Source of the DNA: JAKAGZ01 sp963772675
GTDB lineage: Bacteria; Bacteroidota; Ignavibacteria; Ignavibacteriales; Ignavibacteriaceae
Length of the DNA stretch: 64,000 bases
NCBI GenBank assembly: GCA_963772675.1
Contig: CAVYYF010000005.1
Span: 868,001-932,000 of the forward strand
Direction of reading: 5' to 3'
Below, piece after piece: positions 25,697 to 35,708 of the stretch. Numbering within the stretch: position 1 is the first letter of the stretch; the number at the start of each line of letters is the position of its first letter. Both the position numbers and the translations under genes were made by a program. The notes under the pieces were generated by a model, which saw only the letters and a list, made by a program, of their open reading frames with translations, did not search any database and was not told the origin of the DNA.

Positions 25697-26758
25697 ATGT
25701 TTAATCATTATTTGCAATCAATCGAAGGGGTAGGAATTTACCCGATATTTTCTCTTCTCGTTTTTTTCATATTCTTTATGGTTTTAATTGTCTGGATGTT
25801 CAGAGCAGACAAAACCCACATGGAAAAAATGAGTGAACTACCGCTTGATGAAGATGAAAATATTTCTAAAAGTAATTTTACAAAAACAAAAAGAGATATG
25901 AATATCAAAAATAAATTTTCAACAAAATTAATTTTATTGTTATTTGTCTTTCTGACATCATCATTGTTTACTACTGTCAGTGCACAGACAACCGAGTCAG
26001 AGGGAATTTCGGAAAGCTATATACATTTGATGTTGATACTGGTTTTCGGAATTACACTGATGGCATTTGCATTAATCTTTTATTTTGGAATGGGAGACAG
26101 GAAAGAGCCGGATATTCATCCTTTTGCTTTTCTGAAAAAAATATGGGACAAACTTGGCGGTGCAGTGCCTGTTGAACGTGAAGATGAAATACTACTGGAG
26201 GATGATTTTGATGGAATCAAGGAACTCGATAACAAAATTCCACCATGGTTTAATCTGCTATTTTTAATAACTGTGATTATTGCTGTGGTTTATATGCTGA
26301 ATTTTTATGTATTCAAAACGGGAAAACTGCAGTACCAGGAATACCAGGAAGAAATGCAGGAAGCCGCTGTACAAAAAGCAGAATTAATAAAATCGGGTGC
26401 ATTTGTTAACGAAAATACTGTAACCCGGTTGAAAGATGCTTCTTCACTTAATGCAGGCAAAAATATTTTTAAGATAAATTGTGTCCCGTGCCATGGACCT
26501 GAAGCGGGCGGTGTTATTGGACCTAACTTAACAGACGATTACTGGATTCACGGTGGCGGGATAAAAAATATTTTTCGTACAATTACATATGGAGTTCCTG
26601 CAAAAGGTATGATAAGCTGGCAGACTCAATTAAACTCACGACAAATACAGGAAGTGGCAAGTTACGTTATGTCGCTTCATGGAAGTCATCCGGCAAATCC
26701 CAAACCGCCGCAGGGCAATAAATATGTTGAGCCGCAGGATTCAACAACAGCGATGTAA
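25697..26758 (+). CDS. ccoP: Cytochrome cbb3 oxidase subunit III with N-terminal CcoQ part (CcoQP)
   Basis: This is a 353-residue protein. The first 60 residues look like CcoQ (one TM helix, FSLLVFFIFFMVLIVWMFRAD, then a charged tail). There follow an unusual second hydrophobic segment (LILLLFVFLTSSLFTTVSAQ) resembling an internal signal/TM, another TM, and the CcoP domain with its N-terminal motif ELDNKIPPWF. Only one heme c motif is present, CVPCH at Cys262, whereas classic CcoP has two. The single-heme form is common in Bacteroidota. It transfers electrons from cytochrome c to CcoO. It starts 9 bp after ccoNO, behind GGAGGAG. Confidence 0.9.
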   Translation: MFNHYLQSIEGVGIYPIFSLLVFFIFFMVLIVWMFRADKTHMEKMSELPLDEDENISKSNFTKTKRDMNIKNKFSTKLILLLFVFLTSSLFTTVSAQTTESEGISESYIHLMLILVFGITLMAFALIFYFGMGDRKEPDIHPFAFLKKIWDKLGGAVPVEREDEILLEDDFDGIKELDNKIPPWFNLLFLITVIIAVVYMLNFYVFKTGKLQYQEYQEEMQEAAVQKAELIKSGAFVNENTVTRLKDASSLNAGKNIFKINCVPCHGPEAGGVIGPNLTDDYWIHGGGIKNIFRTITYGVPAKGMISWQTQLNSRQIQEVASYVMSLHGSHPANPKPPQGNKYVEPQDSTTAM

Positions 26759-26767
26759 AATGTATTT

Positions 26768-26795
26768 GTAGAGACGCGGCATGCCACGTCTCTAC
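26768..26795. repeat. REP-like palindrome
   Basis: GTAGAGACG at 26768-26776 pairs with CGTCTCTAC at 26787-26795 around a CGGCATGCCA centre that is itself nearly palindromic. Similar GTAGAGACG-N-CGTCTCTAC elements are scattered through many bacterial genomes. It lies between ccoP and ccoG and could fold in the operon mRNA. Confidence 0.7.
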
Positions 26796-26818
26796 GGAAT
26801 GAATGTGGTTGCAAAATT

Positions 26819-28273
26819 ATGGAAAACAAAAAAGAAAACCCTGAATCCTTTCGTGATTCATTATATAATGTTAGTAAAGAAGGAAAAAGGGAATGGATCT
26901 ACCCGAAAAAACCATCGGGTAAATTTTATAACGCTAGGACAATTGTTAGCATTATTTTACTGGCAATATTGTTCGGGACTCCGTTCATAAAAGTTGACGG
27001 ACATCCGTTTGTCTTGTTTGATGTAATTCACAGGAATTTTATCATATTTGGAATCCCCTTCGGGCCGCATGACTTCTTCCTTTTCGGCCTGATGATGATA
27101 ACGCTTATTGTTTTTGTCTTTTTATTTACTGTGGTTTTCGGGAGAGTATTTTGCGGGTGGATTTGTCCCCAGACAATTTTTATGGAGATGGTATTCCGTA
27201 AAATTGAATACTGGATTGAAGGTGACTTCAGGCAGCAGATGGCGCTGAACAAAGCTCCATGGACTTCAGAAAAAATATTTAAAAAGACCAGTAAGCAGGC
27301 AATATTTTTTGCAATCTCTTTTATCATTTCAAATATCTTTTTGGCTTATATAATTGGAATAGATCAACTGTTTAAAATTATTACAGATCCGCCTTCAGAG
27401 CATATTAATGGATTGATAGCAATTCTTGCTTTCTCAGGAGTTTTTTACTGGGTGTTCTCTTCATTTCGCGAACAGGCCTGTACAATGGTTTGTCCCTACG
27501 GAAGGTTGCAGGGGGTAATGCTGGATCAGGATTCAATCGTTATCTCTTATGATAATATCAGGGGCGAACCACGCGGTAAAATAAATAAGAATAACAAGCA
27601 GGAAAATAAAGGTGATTGTGTCGATTGTCATTTATGCGTTGATGTATGTCCGACCGGTATAGACATACGAAATGGCGTACAGCTTGAGTGCGTTAACTGC
27701 ACAGCATGCATCGACGCCTGCGATGATGTGATGGATAAAATTAATAAACCACGTGGATTGATAAGGTATGATTCGCAAAATGGAATTGAAAGGAAGAGGA
27801 AGAAATTTTTTACCCCCAGAATGATTGGTTATAGTATTGTATTAATTCTGCTTATCGCTATTCAGGGGTATATGTTTGCAAACAGAAGTGATTTTAGCAT
27901 AAGCATTTTAAGAACGCCGGGACTGCTTTTCCAGGAGCAGGAGAGCGGTAAAATAAGTAATATTTATGATGTAAGTATTGTCAACAAGACATTTAAAGAT
28001 TTACCTATTGATTTGAAACTGGAAAACCTGCATGGTGAACTTAAACTGATAGGCAGTGAAATGGATCTGAAGCCGCAGGAAATTTACGATGGAAAGTTTC
28101 TTATTATTCTTCCCAAATCGGAAATTATGACAATGAATACGCCTCTATCAATCGGGTTTTATTCACGAGGTAAATTATTGCAGACAATTAAAACCTCTTT
28201 CCTTGGACCGGTAGAGAAACACGAAAAAGAGAATCACGACGTCGAAAAGCATGAGGAAAAGCATGAAAATTAA
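26819..28273 (+). CDS. ccoG: Cytochrome oxidase accessory protein CcoG (RdxA/FixG)
   Basis: This is a 484-residue polyferredoxin-like membrane protein with about five TM helices, the membrane Cys motif FCGWICPQ, and two 4Fe-4S motifs (CVDCHLCVDVCPTGID and CVNCTACIDAC). The C-terminal periplasmic domain is immunoglobulin-like (DUF3483-type). CcoG acts in copper delivery for cbb3 oxidase assembly, being proposed to reduce Cu(II). The tail is very His/Glu/Lys-rich (EKHEKENHDVEKHEEKH), which could bind metal. Its stop overlaps the ccoH gene. Confidence 0.93.
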   Translation: MENKKENPESFRDSLYNVSKEGKREWIYPKKPSGKFYNARTIVSIILLAILFGTPFIKVDGHPFVLFDVIHRNFIIFGIPFGPHDFFLFGLMMITLIVFVFLFTVVFGRVFCGWICPQTIFMEMVFRKIEYWIEGDFRQQMALNKAPWTSEKIFKKTSKQAIFFAISFIISNIFLAYIIGIDQLFKIITDPPSEHINGLIAILAFSGVFYWVFSSFREQACTMVCPYGRLQGVMLDQDSIVISYDNIRGEPRGKINKNNKQENKGDCVDCHLCVDVCPTGIDIRNGVQLECVNCTACIDACDDVMDKINKPRGLIRYDSQNGIERKRKKFFTPRMIGYSIVLILLIAIQGYMFANRSDFSISILRTPGLLFQEQESGKISNIYDVSIVNKTFKDLPIDLKLENLHGELKLIGSEMDLKPQEIYDGKFLIILPKSEIMTMNTPLSIGFYSRGKLLQTIKTSFLGPVEKHEKENHDVEKHEEKHEN

Positions 28274-28703
28274 ATGGAATTGGGGATGGGGAATATTGCT
28301 TACAATAATTCTGTTTATGGGCTTAACACTGGCAAGAGTTCTGTATTTTATGAACAGAGACGTTGACCTCGTTATGGATCATTACTACGACAAAGAAGTG
28401 AAATACCAGCAACAAATTGATAAAGAAAAACGAACTGCTGAACTGAATGAAAAGATCCAAATTGATTATTCGGGAAATTTTATAACTGTAACTTTTCCAA
28501 AAGACGAAAAGCCAACAGGGGATCTTTATTTTTACCGGCCGGCAAATTTTCATAAAGATTTTCAAGTACCGATAAGGCCTGATAAATATTTTAACCAGCT
28601 TGTTGATGTTAGCAGACTGGATAGGGGTTTGTGGAAATTGCAGATTAGCTGGTCAGCTAATAATAAGGACTATTACACAGAAAAAACTTTAATGCTTAAT
28701 TAA
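28263..28703 (+). CDS. ccoH: FixH/CcoH family assembly protein
   Basis: This protein is about 146 residues from the ATG at 28263, chosen because GAGG lies 6-7 bases upstream. A start at 28251 is also open. It has one N-terminal TM helix (WGWGILLTIILFMGLTLARVLYF) followed by a periplasmic domain with YYDKEVKYQQQID and a beta-rich C-terminal part. FixH/CcoH is required for stable assembly of the cbb3 oxidase. The gene overlaps ccoG by 11 bp and abuts the next gene without a gap. Confidence 0.88.
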   Translation: MKIKWNWGWGILLTIILFMGLTLARVLYFMNRDVDLVMDHYYDKEVKYQQQIDKEKRTAELNEKIQIDYSGNFITVTFPKDEKPTGDLYFYRPANFHKDFQVPIRPDKYFNQLVDVSRLDRGLWKLQISWSANNKDYYTEKTLMLN

Positions 28704-29405
28704 ATGGAAATAATAGCTGCTCTGTCAATAGGATTTTTAGGAAGTTTTCATTGTATAGGTATGTGCGGGCCAATTGCTCTTGCTTTGCCAATCCCGAAAT
28801 CTTCCAACATAAATTTTATACTGGGCAGAATCATTTACAATTTTGGGAGGATAATTTCTTACGCTATTATGGGATTTATCTTTGGATGGCTGGGACAAAA
28901 AATTTCTCTCTGGGGTTTTCAACAGGTTTTGTCAATCATCCTCGGTACCGCAATTGTACTTTTTATTTTTTTACCCGGAAAAACCAAAGACAAATTGCTT
29001 TCACTTTCTCCGGTTCAGAAAATAATTCTTCCTCTAAAAATTTCAATCGGAAAATTATTTAAACAGAAATCCCTTCCTTCATTTTTAGTAATAGGAATAT
29101 TAAATGGCTTTCTGCCGTGCGGTTTTGTTTATATGGGGCTTGCTGGCGCTATCGCCGTTGCTAATCCCGTAACCGGTATGCTGGTGATGACATTCTTCGG
29201 GCTCGGTACTTTTCCTGCAATGTTTGCTGTATCAGTTTTTGGAAAGTTTATGAATACTAATTTCAGACAAAAATTAAGGAAACTCACACCCGTTTTTGCT
29301 ATTCTTTTTGCTTTAATATTTATCTTCAGAGGACTCAACCTCGGCATTCCCTATCTTAGCCCTAAATTGGGCGGACATAATCATATGCAAATGATGGGTA
29401 AATGA
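28704..29405 (+). CDS. Sulfite exporter TauE/SafE-like membrane protein
   Basis: This is a 233-residue protein with about six TM helices. The GSFHCIGMCGPIALALP motif in helix 1 and NGFLPCGFVYMGLAGAI in a later helix, each with a conserved Cys, match the DsbD/CcdA-like TauE/SafE subgroup found at the end of cbb3 clusters. Its position directly after ccoH suggests a role in copper or thiol handling during oxidase assembly. The C-terminal HNHMQMM tail could bind copper. This last point is inference. Confidence 0.85.
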   Translation: MEIIAALSIGFLGSFHCIGMCGPIALALPIPKSSNINFILGRIIYNFGRIISYAIMGFIFGWLGQKISLWGFQQVLSIILGTAIVLFIFLPGKTKDKLLSLSPVQKIILPLKISIGKLFKQKSLPSFLVIGILNGFLPCGFVYMGLAGAIAVANPVTGMLVMTFFGLGTFPAMFAVSVFGKFMNTNFRQKLRKLTPVFAILFALIFIFRGLNLGIPYLSPKLGGHNHMQMMGK

Positions 29406-29536
29406 TCTTTTTGTCAACTTATTGTCAACCTGCTACAGCGTAATAGTTTTTGTATTTTATCAATCCACTTATATTTATTATTTTGAAGACATTAAACTTG
29501 CGACTCTGTATTACTAATAACTTAAGGGAAATAGCT

Positions 29537-30343
29537 ATGAAAAAACAATATTTATATATTTTAATTTTTTTGTTTCTTTCAATTTTAATTTCCTCATGCA
29601 GCACAGTCCCGATTACAGGTAGAAATCAACTTAACCTGATATCGGATAATCAAATGTTGTCGCTGAGTTTTAGCCAGTATGATCAATTCTTAAAGGATAA
29701 TAAAGAAAGCACTAACCAACACGATATAAACCTTGTAAATAAAGTAGGTAATAAAATTGCCAATGCGGTTGAAAAATATTTTGCCGAAAAAAATCTATCC
29801 TCACAACTTGACGGATATAAATGGGAGTTCCACGTTATTGAAAGCAAAGAAGTAAATGCCTGGTGTATGCCCGGTGGTAAGGTAGTAGTTTACACTGGCA
29901 TTCTTCCTCTTACGAAGACGGAAGCTGGTCTGGCTGTAGTTTTGGCACACGAAATTGCACATGCAGTAGCTAAACATGGAAATGAAAGAATGAGTCAAGG
30001 TCTGCTGACACAACTCGGAGGAGTTGCTCTTTCTGAAGCATTAAAAAGTAAACCAGCAACAACTCAGAATCTTTTTATGGCTGCTTTTGGCATCGGAGCG
30101 CAGGTAGGTATTTTATTGCCTTTCAGCAGAACGCAGGAAAGCGAGGCGGATCACCTTGGGCTGATTTTTATGGCAATAGCCGGATATAATCCGCAAGAGT
30201 CTCTTGATTTCTGGCAGCGTATGGCTGAAGCACAAAAGGGCAATGCCCCACCGGAATTTTTAAGCGATCACCCTTCAGATCAAACTAGGATTGAAGATAT
30301 CAAAAAAGAAATGCCAGAAGCTATGAGCTATTACAAGAAGTGA
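29537..30343 (+). CDS. M48-family metalloprotease lipoprotein
   Basis: This protein is about 268 residues from the ATG at 29537; the frame is open further upstream but this Met starts a clear lipoprotein signal (LFLSILISSCSTVP). The zinc motif HEIAH in VVLAHEIAHAVAKHGNERMS and the downstream ESEADHLGL Glu ligand define an M48 peptidase. It resembles the BepA/LoiP group that performs outer-membrane protein quality control. Transcribed alone. Confidence 0.93.
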   Translation: MKKQYLYILIFLFLSILISSCSTVPITGRNQLNLISDNQMLSLSFSQYDQFLKDNKESTNQHDINLVNKVGNKIANAVEKYFAEKNLSSQLDGYKWEFHVIESKEVNAWCMPGGKVVVYTGILPLTKTEAGLAVVLAHEIAHAVAKHGNERMSQGLLTQLGGVALSEALKSKPATTQNLFMAAFGIGAQVGILLPFSRTQESEADHLGLIFMAIAGYNPQESLDFWQRMAEAQKGNAPPEFLSDHPSDQTRIEDIKKEMPEAMSYYKK

Positions 30344-30483
30344 TTTCCGTGTAACTTGTAAAGAATTAAGTGGACTTTTGTATCCTGATTTTCCAAATTC
30401 CTATCTGGCAGCTTTGCTAAGTATCAGCAAATTATTCTTCAAAGCAATAAAATTTTTAAATTATAAAATTTAAGAGGTGAAGT

Positions 30484-30993
30484 ATGCTAAAAAGAATTGT
30501 TTTGTTCTTATCATTTCTGATTTTATCAACTTCAGTTTATGCTCAAAAGTTTGCAAATACAATTTCAAAAGAAAAAGATTCAGCATCACAACCAGCCCAA
30601 CTTGAAAATGTAAAATGGCTTGCAGGGCACTGGCGTGGAGAAGCCTTCGGAGGAATAACTGAAGAAATCTGGTCACCACCTTTGGGCGGCTCAATGATGT
30701 GCGTTTTCAGGTCAATAAAAGATAATAAAGTAAGTTTTTACGAACTTTGCACTATTGTTGAAGAGAATAATACATTACTGCTCAGGATAAAACACTTCCA
30801 ACCTGATTTGAAAGGCTGGGAAGATAAAGATGTTACTGTGGATTTTCCTCTTGTAAAAGTAACTGATAACAGGCTTTACTTCGATGATTTTACAATTGAA
30901 AAAGTCAGCCCCAATGAAATAAATATGTACGTAGTTATTCAAAATGCTGGAAAGGAAAGTGAAGTAAAGTTTAATTATAAGAGAATAGATTAG
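30484..30993 (+). CDS. Exported DUF6265-family protein
   Basis: This is a 169-residue protein with a signal peptide (LFLSFLILSTSVYAQ). The mature part has the start typical of this domain (LENVKWLAGHWRGEAFGGITEEIWSPP) and MMCVFRSIKDNKVSFYEL, probably a lipocalin/FABP-like beta-barrel. Function is unknown for the family. The ATG follows AAGAGGTGA. Confidence 0.8.
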   Translation: MLKRIVLFLSFLILSTSVYAQKFANTISKEKDSASQPAQLENVKWLAGHWRGEAFGGITEEIWSPPLGGSMMCVFRSIKDNKVSFYELCTIVEENNTLLLRIKHFQPDLKGWEDKDVTVDFPLVKVTDNRLYFDDFTIEKVSPNEINMYVVIQNAGKESEVKFNYKRID

Positions 30994-31072
30994 GTCAAAA
31001 CAAAAGTATACTCTTTAAGATTACAGGTTGATTAACTAAATTTGTACAAAATAATGTTTAGGTGTATTAGTG

Positions 31073-31534
31073 ATGGAAATAATATTGTCTGTAATCTTCG
31101 CAATAGCAATGGGTTATTTGGAAGCGGCAGTGGTAGTTTACCTGCGCGAGCTGTATTATCCCGAGGGCTTTCATATTAAAGAAAAAGTTGGATTTCCTTT
31201 TATTAAATTTGGGGTGGTAGAGGAACTTAAACCATTTCCACAAAAAATAATCTTTACAGAAATTGGCAGAGAAGCCGCAACTATAGTAATGCTGATAACA
31301 CTATCTATAATTGCAGGCAATTCTATTGTGTCTTATATAGCGTACTTTCTGCTTTTATTCGGCATCTGGGATATTTTTTATTACGTCTTTTTAAAAATAA
31401 TTCTCGACTGGCCGGAATCTTTGTCAACTACAGATGTTTTCTTTTTAATTCCAACTCCATGGATTGGCCCGGTTTGGCTGCCTGTGTTGTTATCAGTAAT
31501 TATTATTGCTGTGGGGTTAATTATTCTTTTATAA
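31073..31534 (+). CDS. Small integral membrane protein, unknown
   Basis: This is a roughly 153-residue protein with four predicted TM helices (IILSVIFAIAMGYLEAAVVV, AATIVMLITLSIIAG, IAYFLLLFGIWDIFYYVFLKI, VWLPVLLSVIIIAVGLIILL). No family was recognised with certainty. GTG at 31070 immediately precedes the ATG and could also be used. It stands alone between DUF6265 and DUF2269 genes. Confidence 0.7.
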   Translation: MEIILSVIFAIAMGYLEAAVVVYLRELYYPEGFHIKEKVGFPFIKFGVVEELKPFPQKIIFTEIGREAATIVMLITLSIIAGNSIVSYIAYFLLLFGIWDIFYYVFLKIILDWPESLSTTDVFFLIPTPWIGPVWLPVLLSVIIIAVGLIILL

Positions 31535-31663
31535 TTTGTAATTTATTACTTGACAAATCCTTCCCAATTATAAACAAATTAAACTTGTATTTTTCGTTAC
31601 ATACCCTAATATTATTTTATTAAATTTCAGTTGTAAAAAATTTAAAGGATTAATGAGGATAAT

Positions 31664-32125
31664 ATGATATATCTTATCTGGAAATTATTGCACGTTTTTG
31701 CAGCCATTATTTTTGTGGGGAATATTACACTCGGTCCATTTTGGAAAGCTGCCTCAGACAAAACAAAGGACAGAGGAAAAATTGCAGATACATTAAAGAA
31801 CATAATTAGAGCCGACAGACTTTTTACAATGCCTTCGGTAGCTTTTCTTATTATCTTTGGCTTTGGTGCCCAGATGTCTGCCGGGTATGAAATGGAAACT
31901 CCCTGGATAATGTGGGGACTTGTGATGGTTATTATTTCGGCCATTGCTTTTATGGCAAAAGTTGTTCCACTACAGAAAAAAATGTATGCGCTTGCAAGCG
32001 ATGAAAACAAATTCAACTGGGAAGAATATCAGAAACTTTCGAAGCAATGGAATATCTGGGGTTCAATTGCTACACTTGCTCCATATATTGCAGTAATATT
32101 GATGGTCTTAAAACCGAGCTTTTAA
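31664..32125 (+). CDS. DUF2269-family membrane protein
   Basis: This is a 153-residue protein with four TM helices. The N terminus LIWKLLHVFAAIIFVGNITLGPFWKAASD carries the conserved His of DUF2269/CopD-like membrane proteins, which suggests heme or metal contact. Role unknown. Confidence 0.78.
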   Translation: MIYLIWKLLHVFAAIIFVGNITLGPFWKAASDKTKDRGKIADTLKNIIRADRLFTMPSVAFLIIFGFGAQMSAGYEMETPWIMWGLVMVIISAIAFMAKVVPLQKKMYALASDENKFNWEEYQKLSKQWNIWGSIATLAPYIAVILMVLKPSF

Positions 32126-32169
32126 GATAATTTGAACATAAAACATATAAAATTAATTAGTTTAACCTA

Positions 32170-34629
32170 ATGCCTCGCTGGACTAAAATTTTAATCGGTA
32201 CAGTTTCGTCAATACTGATACTGCTGATTGTAGCGGGTTTTATTTTTTACAGGATGCTTCGATCATCCTTGCCTGAATATTCCGGTGAGATAAAATCCGA
32301 TAAAATTTCAAATGAAATAGAAATCTATCGGGACAGTCTTGCAATTCCCTATATATCAGCGGCTAATCAGGAAGATGCAGCATTTGCACTCGGCTTCGTT
32401 CATGCCCAGGAAAGAATGTTTACTATGGATCTTGCCCGACGCGCAGCCGAGGGACGGTTAAGTGAAATTTTTGGAAAAAAAACTATTCCGTTCGATCAAA
32501 TGTTCCGTACTGTTGGAATTAAGAACACCTGTGAAAATATTCTTTCAAAAATGAACCCAGCCTCACTTAAAATATTGAAAGCATATTCAGATGGAGTCAA
32601 TCTCTACATCAAAAATAAAAGGGGGGAATACCCGGTTGAGTTTGATATACTTGGATATCAACCTGAAAGTTGGAAACCAATAAACAGCGAAGAGATTATC
32701 AGGATGATGGGTTGGGAATTAAATATCAGCTGGTGGGTTGATATTTCATTTACCGAACTTGTTCAAAAACTTGGTGTGAAAAAAGTTGAGGAAATTTTGC
32801 CGGAATATCCTGAGAACGGATCGACCATAATTCCTTCTGAGATAAAGAGTTACCCGAAGATAACCAGTGATTTTATCGATACGGACAAACGCTTCCGTGA
32901 ATTTATGGGATGGTCAGGAACTCACATAGGTTCGAACAACTGGGTTGTTGATGGAAAGAAATCTGTGAGTGGAAAACCAATTATAGCAAATGATACACAC
33001 CTCGGATACAAGGCACCGGGAACATGGTTTGCAGCTGTTTTGCAGGAAGGCGCGATGAACGTTTCCGGTTTTACATTGCCTGGAGTTCCCGGCGTAGTTA
33101 TCGGAAAAAATTCTGATATTTCCTGGGCTGTAACAAATATAATGAATGACGATGCAGATTTTTATTTGGAAAAACTTGATTCTACAAAATCAAAATATTA
33201 TTACAATGGTGAATGGGAAAAATTAAAATCGATAGAAGATACCATATATGTAAAAAATGATAAGCCGGTACTGATAAAAATTTATTCAACAGATCATGGT
33301 CCAATCATTTCAGATATCCATCCTTTTTCTTTTCTTTATAAAGAGCATCCGCATACACCAGCTTTGAGTATGAAATGGATGGGAAATGATTTCAGCGATG
33401 AATTCACTGCCATTCTTGGAGTGAATAATGCGACTAACTGGAATGAATTCAAATCAGCATTAAAGGATTTTGCAGTGCCTGGTCAGAATTTTGTTTATGC
33501 TGATAAAGAAGGAAATATAGGTTATGTATTTGGTTCAAAGTTGCCAATCAGAAATTCTGCCGGTGCTACTTTCGTTTTTGATGGTTCTACTGATAAATAC
33601 GATTGGAAAGGTTACATTTCACAGGATCAAATTCCTACGCTTTTTAATCCTACACAGGATTTTATCGCGTCAGCTAACAACAAGACTCTAAAGGATTTTA
33701 AATACTATATATCAAATCTCTGGGAACCTACATCAAGGATTGACAGAATTGATGAATTATTAACAGGTAAGAAGCAACAATCAGTATCTGATTTCCAGAA
33801 ATACCAAATGGACTTTGTCTCTCCTTACGCAAAGGAAATAACAAAATATATCCTGGATGCTTTCCAGAATGTAAAAGTGATCAATAATAATTTGAGACTA
33901 TCGCTTGAATTACTTAGGGACTGGAATTATGAGATGGATCAATACAGCCAGGTTCCCGCTATATATGCAACTTTTTTAAAGCATCTCCTTAAAAATATAT
34001 ATGAAGATGAAATGGGAACTGATCTGTATAATGAATTTGTATTTGTAGCAAATATTCCTTACAGAAGTCTGGAAAGAGTTTTGAGCAATCCAGATTGTTC
34101 CTGGTTTGATAATATTAATACACCACAAATAGAAAGTGAAAATGATATTATCAGAAAAAGTTTTACGGATGCTCTTACAGAACTGGAAGAGAAGTATGGG
34201 AAAGATCTTACAGAGTGGCAATGGGGTGATATGCACAAAGTTACATTCAAGCATTCTTTCAGTGGCTTCTCAGGTTTCCTTGATAAATTTATCAATATTG
34301 GGCCCTATGATATTGGCGGTGATGGGACGACAATTTTTAATACAGAGTATCCCTTCTATGACAGTATTGAAAAATATCCACATTTTCGTCACAGCGAATT
34401 TCAGAATAACCTTGGGCCGGCAATGAGATATATTTATGATTTTTCAAATCCGGATGAATTTTATATGATCTTAACTACAGGTGAATCAGGAAATGTTATG
34501 AGCAATCATTACCGTGATATGAGCCAAATGTGGTTGAGAGGTGGGTATGTTAAGGTTAGAACTGATGAAATGTCAATCTCAGGTGGTAATAAGAAAATGC
34601 TGAAGATCATAAAAGGTGAAGGGAATTAA
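32170..34629 (+). CDS. Penicillin acylase family protein
   Basis: This is an 819-residue Ntn-hydrolase precursor. A single N-terminal TM segment (ILIGTVSSILILLIVAGFIF) anchors it or serves as a signal. The small chain region contains EIYRDSLAIPYISAANQEDAAFALGFVHAQERMF. The autocatalytic site is GSNNWVV with Ser255 as the new N-terminal nucleophile, and NDTHLGY is also conserved. The family deacylates amides such as penicillins and acyl-homoserine lactones; the native substrate is unknown. Confidence 0.93.
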   Translation: MPRWTKILIGTVSSILILLIVAGFIFYRMLRSSLPEYSGEIKSDKISNEIEIYRDSLAIPYISAANQEDAAFALGFVHAQERMFTMDLARRAAEGRLSEIFGKKTIPFDQMFRTVGIKNTCENILSKMNPASLKILKAYSDGVNLYIKNKRGEYPVEFDILGYQPESWKPINSEEIIRMMGWELNISWWVDISFTELVQKLGVKKVEEILPEYPENGSTIIPSEIKSYPKITSDFIDTDKRFREFMGWSGTHIGSNNWVVDGKKSVSGKPIIANDTHLGYKAPGTWFAAVLQEGAMNVSGFTLPGVPGVVIGKNSDISWAVTNIMNDDADFYLEKLDSTKSKYYYNGEWEKLKSIEDTIYVKNDKPVLIKIYSTDHGPIISDIHPFSFLYKEHPHTPALSMKWMGNDFSDEFTAILGVNNATNWNEFKSALKDFAVPGQNFVYADKEGNIGYVFGSKLPIRNSAGATFVFDGSTDKYDWKGYISQDQIPTLFNPTQDFIASANNKTLKDFKYYISNLWEPTSRIDRIDELLTGKKQQSVSDFQKYQMDFVSPYAKEITKYILDAFQNVKVINNNLRLSLELLRDWNYEMDQYSQVPAIYATFLKHLLKNIYEDEMGTDLYNEFVFVANIPYRSLERVLSNPDCSWFDNINTPQIESENDIIRKSFTDALTELEEKYGKDLTEWQWGDMHKVTFKHSFSGFSGFLDKFINIGPYDIGGDGTTIFNTEYPFYDSIEKYPHFRHSEFQNNLGPAMRYIYDFSNPDEFYMILTTGESGNVMSNHYRDMSQMWLRGGYVKVRTDEMSISGGNKKMLKIIKGEGN

Positions 34630-34692
34630 TTTTCGGTGAAGTTTACCTAATATTGTATTAAATTTAAACTTTGTAACATATTATAGAATAGA

Positions 34693-35658
34693 ATGAAAGT
34701 AACTGAACATTTAGAGAAAGCTAAGGAACCTTTGATCAGCTTTGAGTTGATCCCTCCTAAACGCGGCGGCGATATCAAAAGCCTCCTTTCAGTAATAGAT
34801 GATATTTCGAAATACAGACCCCCATTTATTGATATTACCAGCCATTCAGCAGAAGTGATTTATGATGAAACGCCTAAGGGAATTCAAAAGAAAATAAAGA
34901 GGAAAAGACCGGGAACACTTGGTATTTGTGCACTGATCCAGAATAAATATAATATAGATGCTGTCCCTCATATTTTGACCAAAGGTTTTACACGTGAGGA
35001 GACAGAAGATTTTCTTATAGAACTCAGTTATCTTGGTATTGAAAATATTCTTGCAGTTCGTGGTGATGATAACGGGTATGATAAACCTATCCCTGAAGGG
35101 AAAAGCGTAAATAAATACACATCCCAGCTTGTAAGTCAAATAGTTGCTATGAACAACGGGAAATATCTCGAAGAAAATTTGCTGGATGCCAAGCCGTCAA
35201 ATTTTTGTGTCGGAGTTGGTGGTTATCCTGAGAAACATTTTGAAGCTCCAAATTTGAATGTTGACATAAGGTTTACAAAAGAAAAAGTACAGGCCGGAGC
35301 TGATTATATTGTAACTCAAATGTTTTACGATAACAGTGTTTATTTTAAGTACGTTGAACTTTGCAAAAAAGAGGGAATAAATGTGCCCATAATACCGGGA
35401 ATAAAAATACTAACTGCAAAATCGCATCTGGTAAATGTTCCTAAAAATTTCTATATCAATATTCCTGATGCGCTAGCTGATGAAGTTTATTCTGCTCCCC
35501 CGGATAGAGTTTTGGATATTGGAGTTGAATGGGCGGCAACTCAGGTTGAAGAACTTTTGAGTAAGGGTGTTCCAAGCGTTCATTTTTACATTTTGCAAAA
35601 TTCCCTTCCGGTTAAAAAATTAATGGAAAGGCTTAAACTATTTAAACATATTGCGTGA
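34693..35658 (+). CDS. metF: Methylenetetrahydrofolate reductase
   Basis: This 321-residue TIM-barrel flavoprotein has SFELIPPKRGG at the N terminus with the catalytic Glu, DITSHSAEV, NILAVRGDD and DYIVTQMFYDNSVYF. It reduces 5,10-methylene-THF to 5-methyl-THF for methionine synthesis. It is slightly longer than E. coli MetF. No riboswitch fits in the 63-bp gap upstream. Confidence 0.95.
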   Translation: MKVTEHLEKAKEPLISFELIPPKRGGDIKSLLSVIDDISKYRPPFIDITSHSAEVIYDETPKGIQKKIKRKRPGTLGICALIQNKYNIDAVPHILTKGFTREETEDFLIELSYLGIENILAVRGDDNGYDKPIPEGKSVNKYTSQLVSQIVAMNNGKYLEENLLDAKPSNFCVGVGGYPEKHFEAPNLNVDIRFTKEKVQAGADYIVTQMFYDNSVYFKYVELCKKEGINVPIIPGIKILTAKSHLVNVPKNFYINIPDALADEVYSAPPDRVLDIGVEWAATQVEELLSKGVPSVHFYILQNSLPVKKLMERLKLFKHIA

Positions 35659-35708
35659 AAGATTTTTATTGAAGCATTAAAATTTAAAATCCCTGCAATA
35701 TTCAGGTC

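Noticed and set aside
31569..31590. TTGACA near 31570 as promoter of the DUF2269 gene
   Set aside because: The only TATAAA-like box is 13 bp away, too close for a functional sigma-70 promoter.
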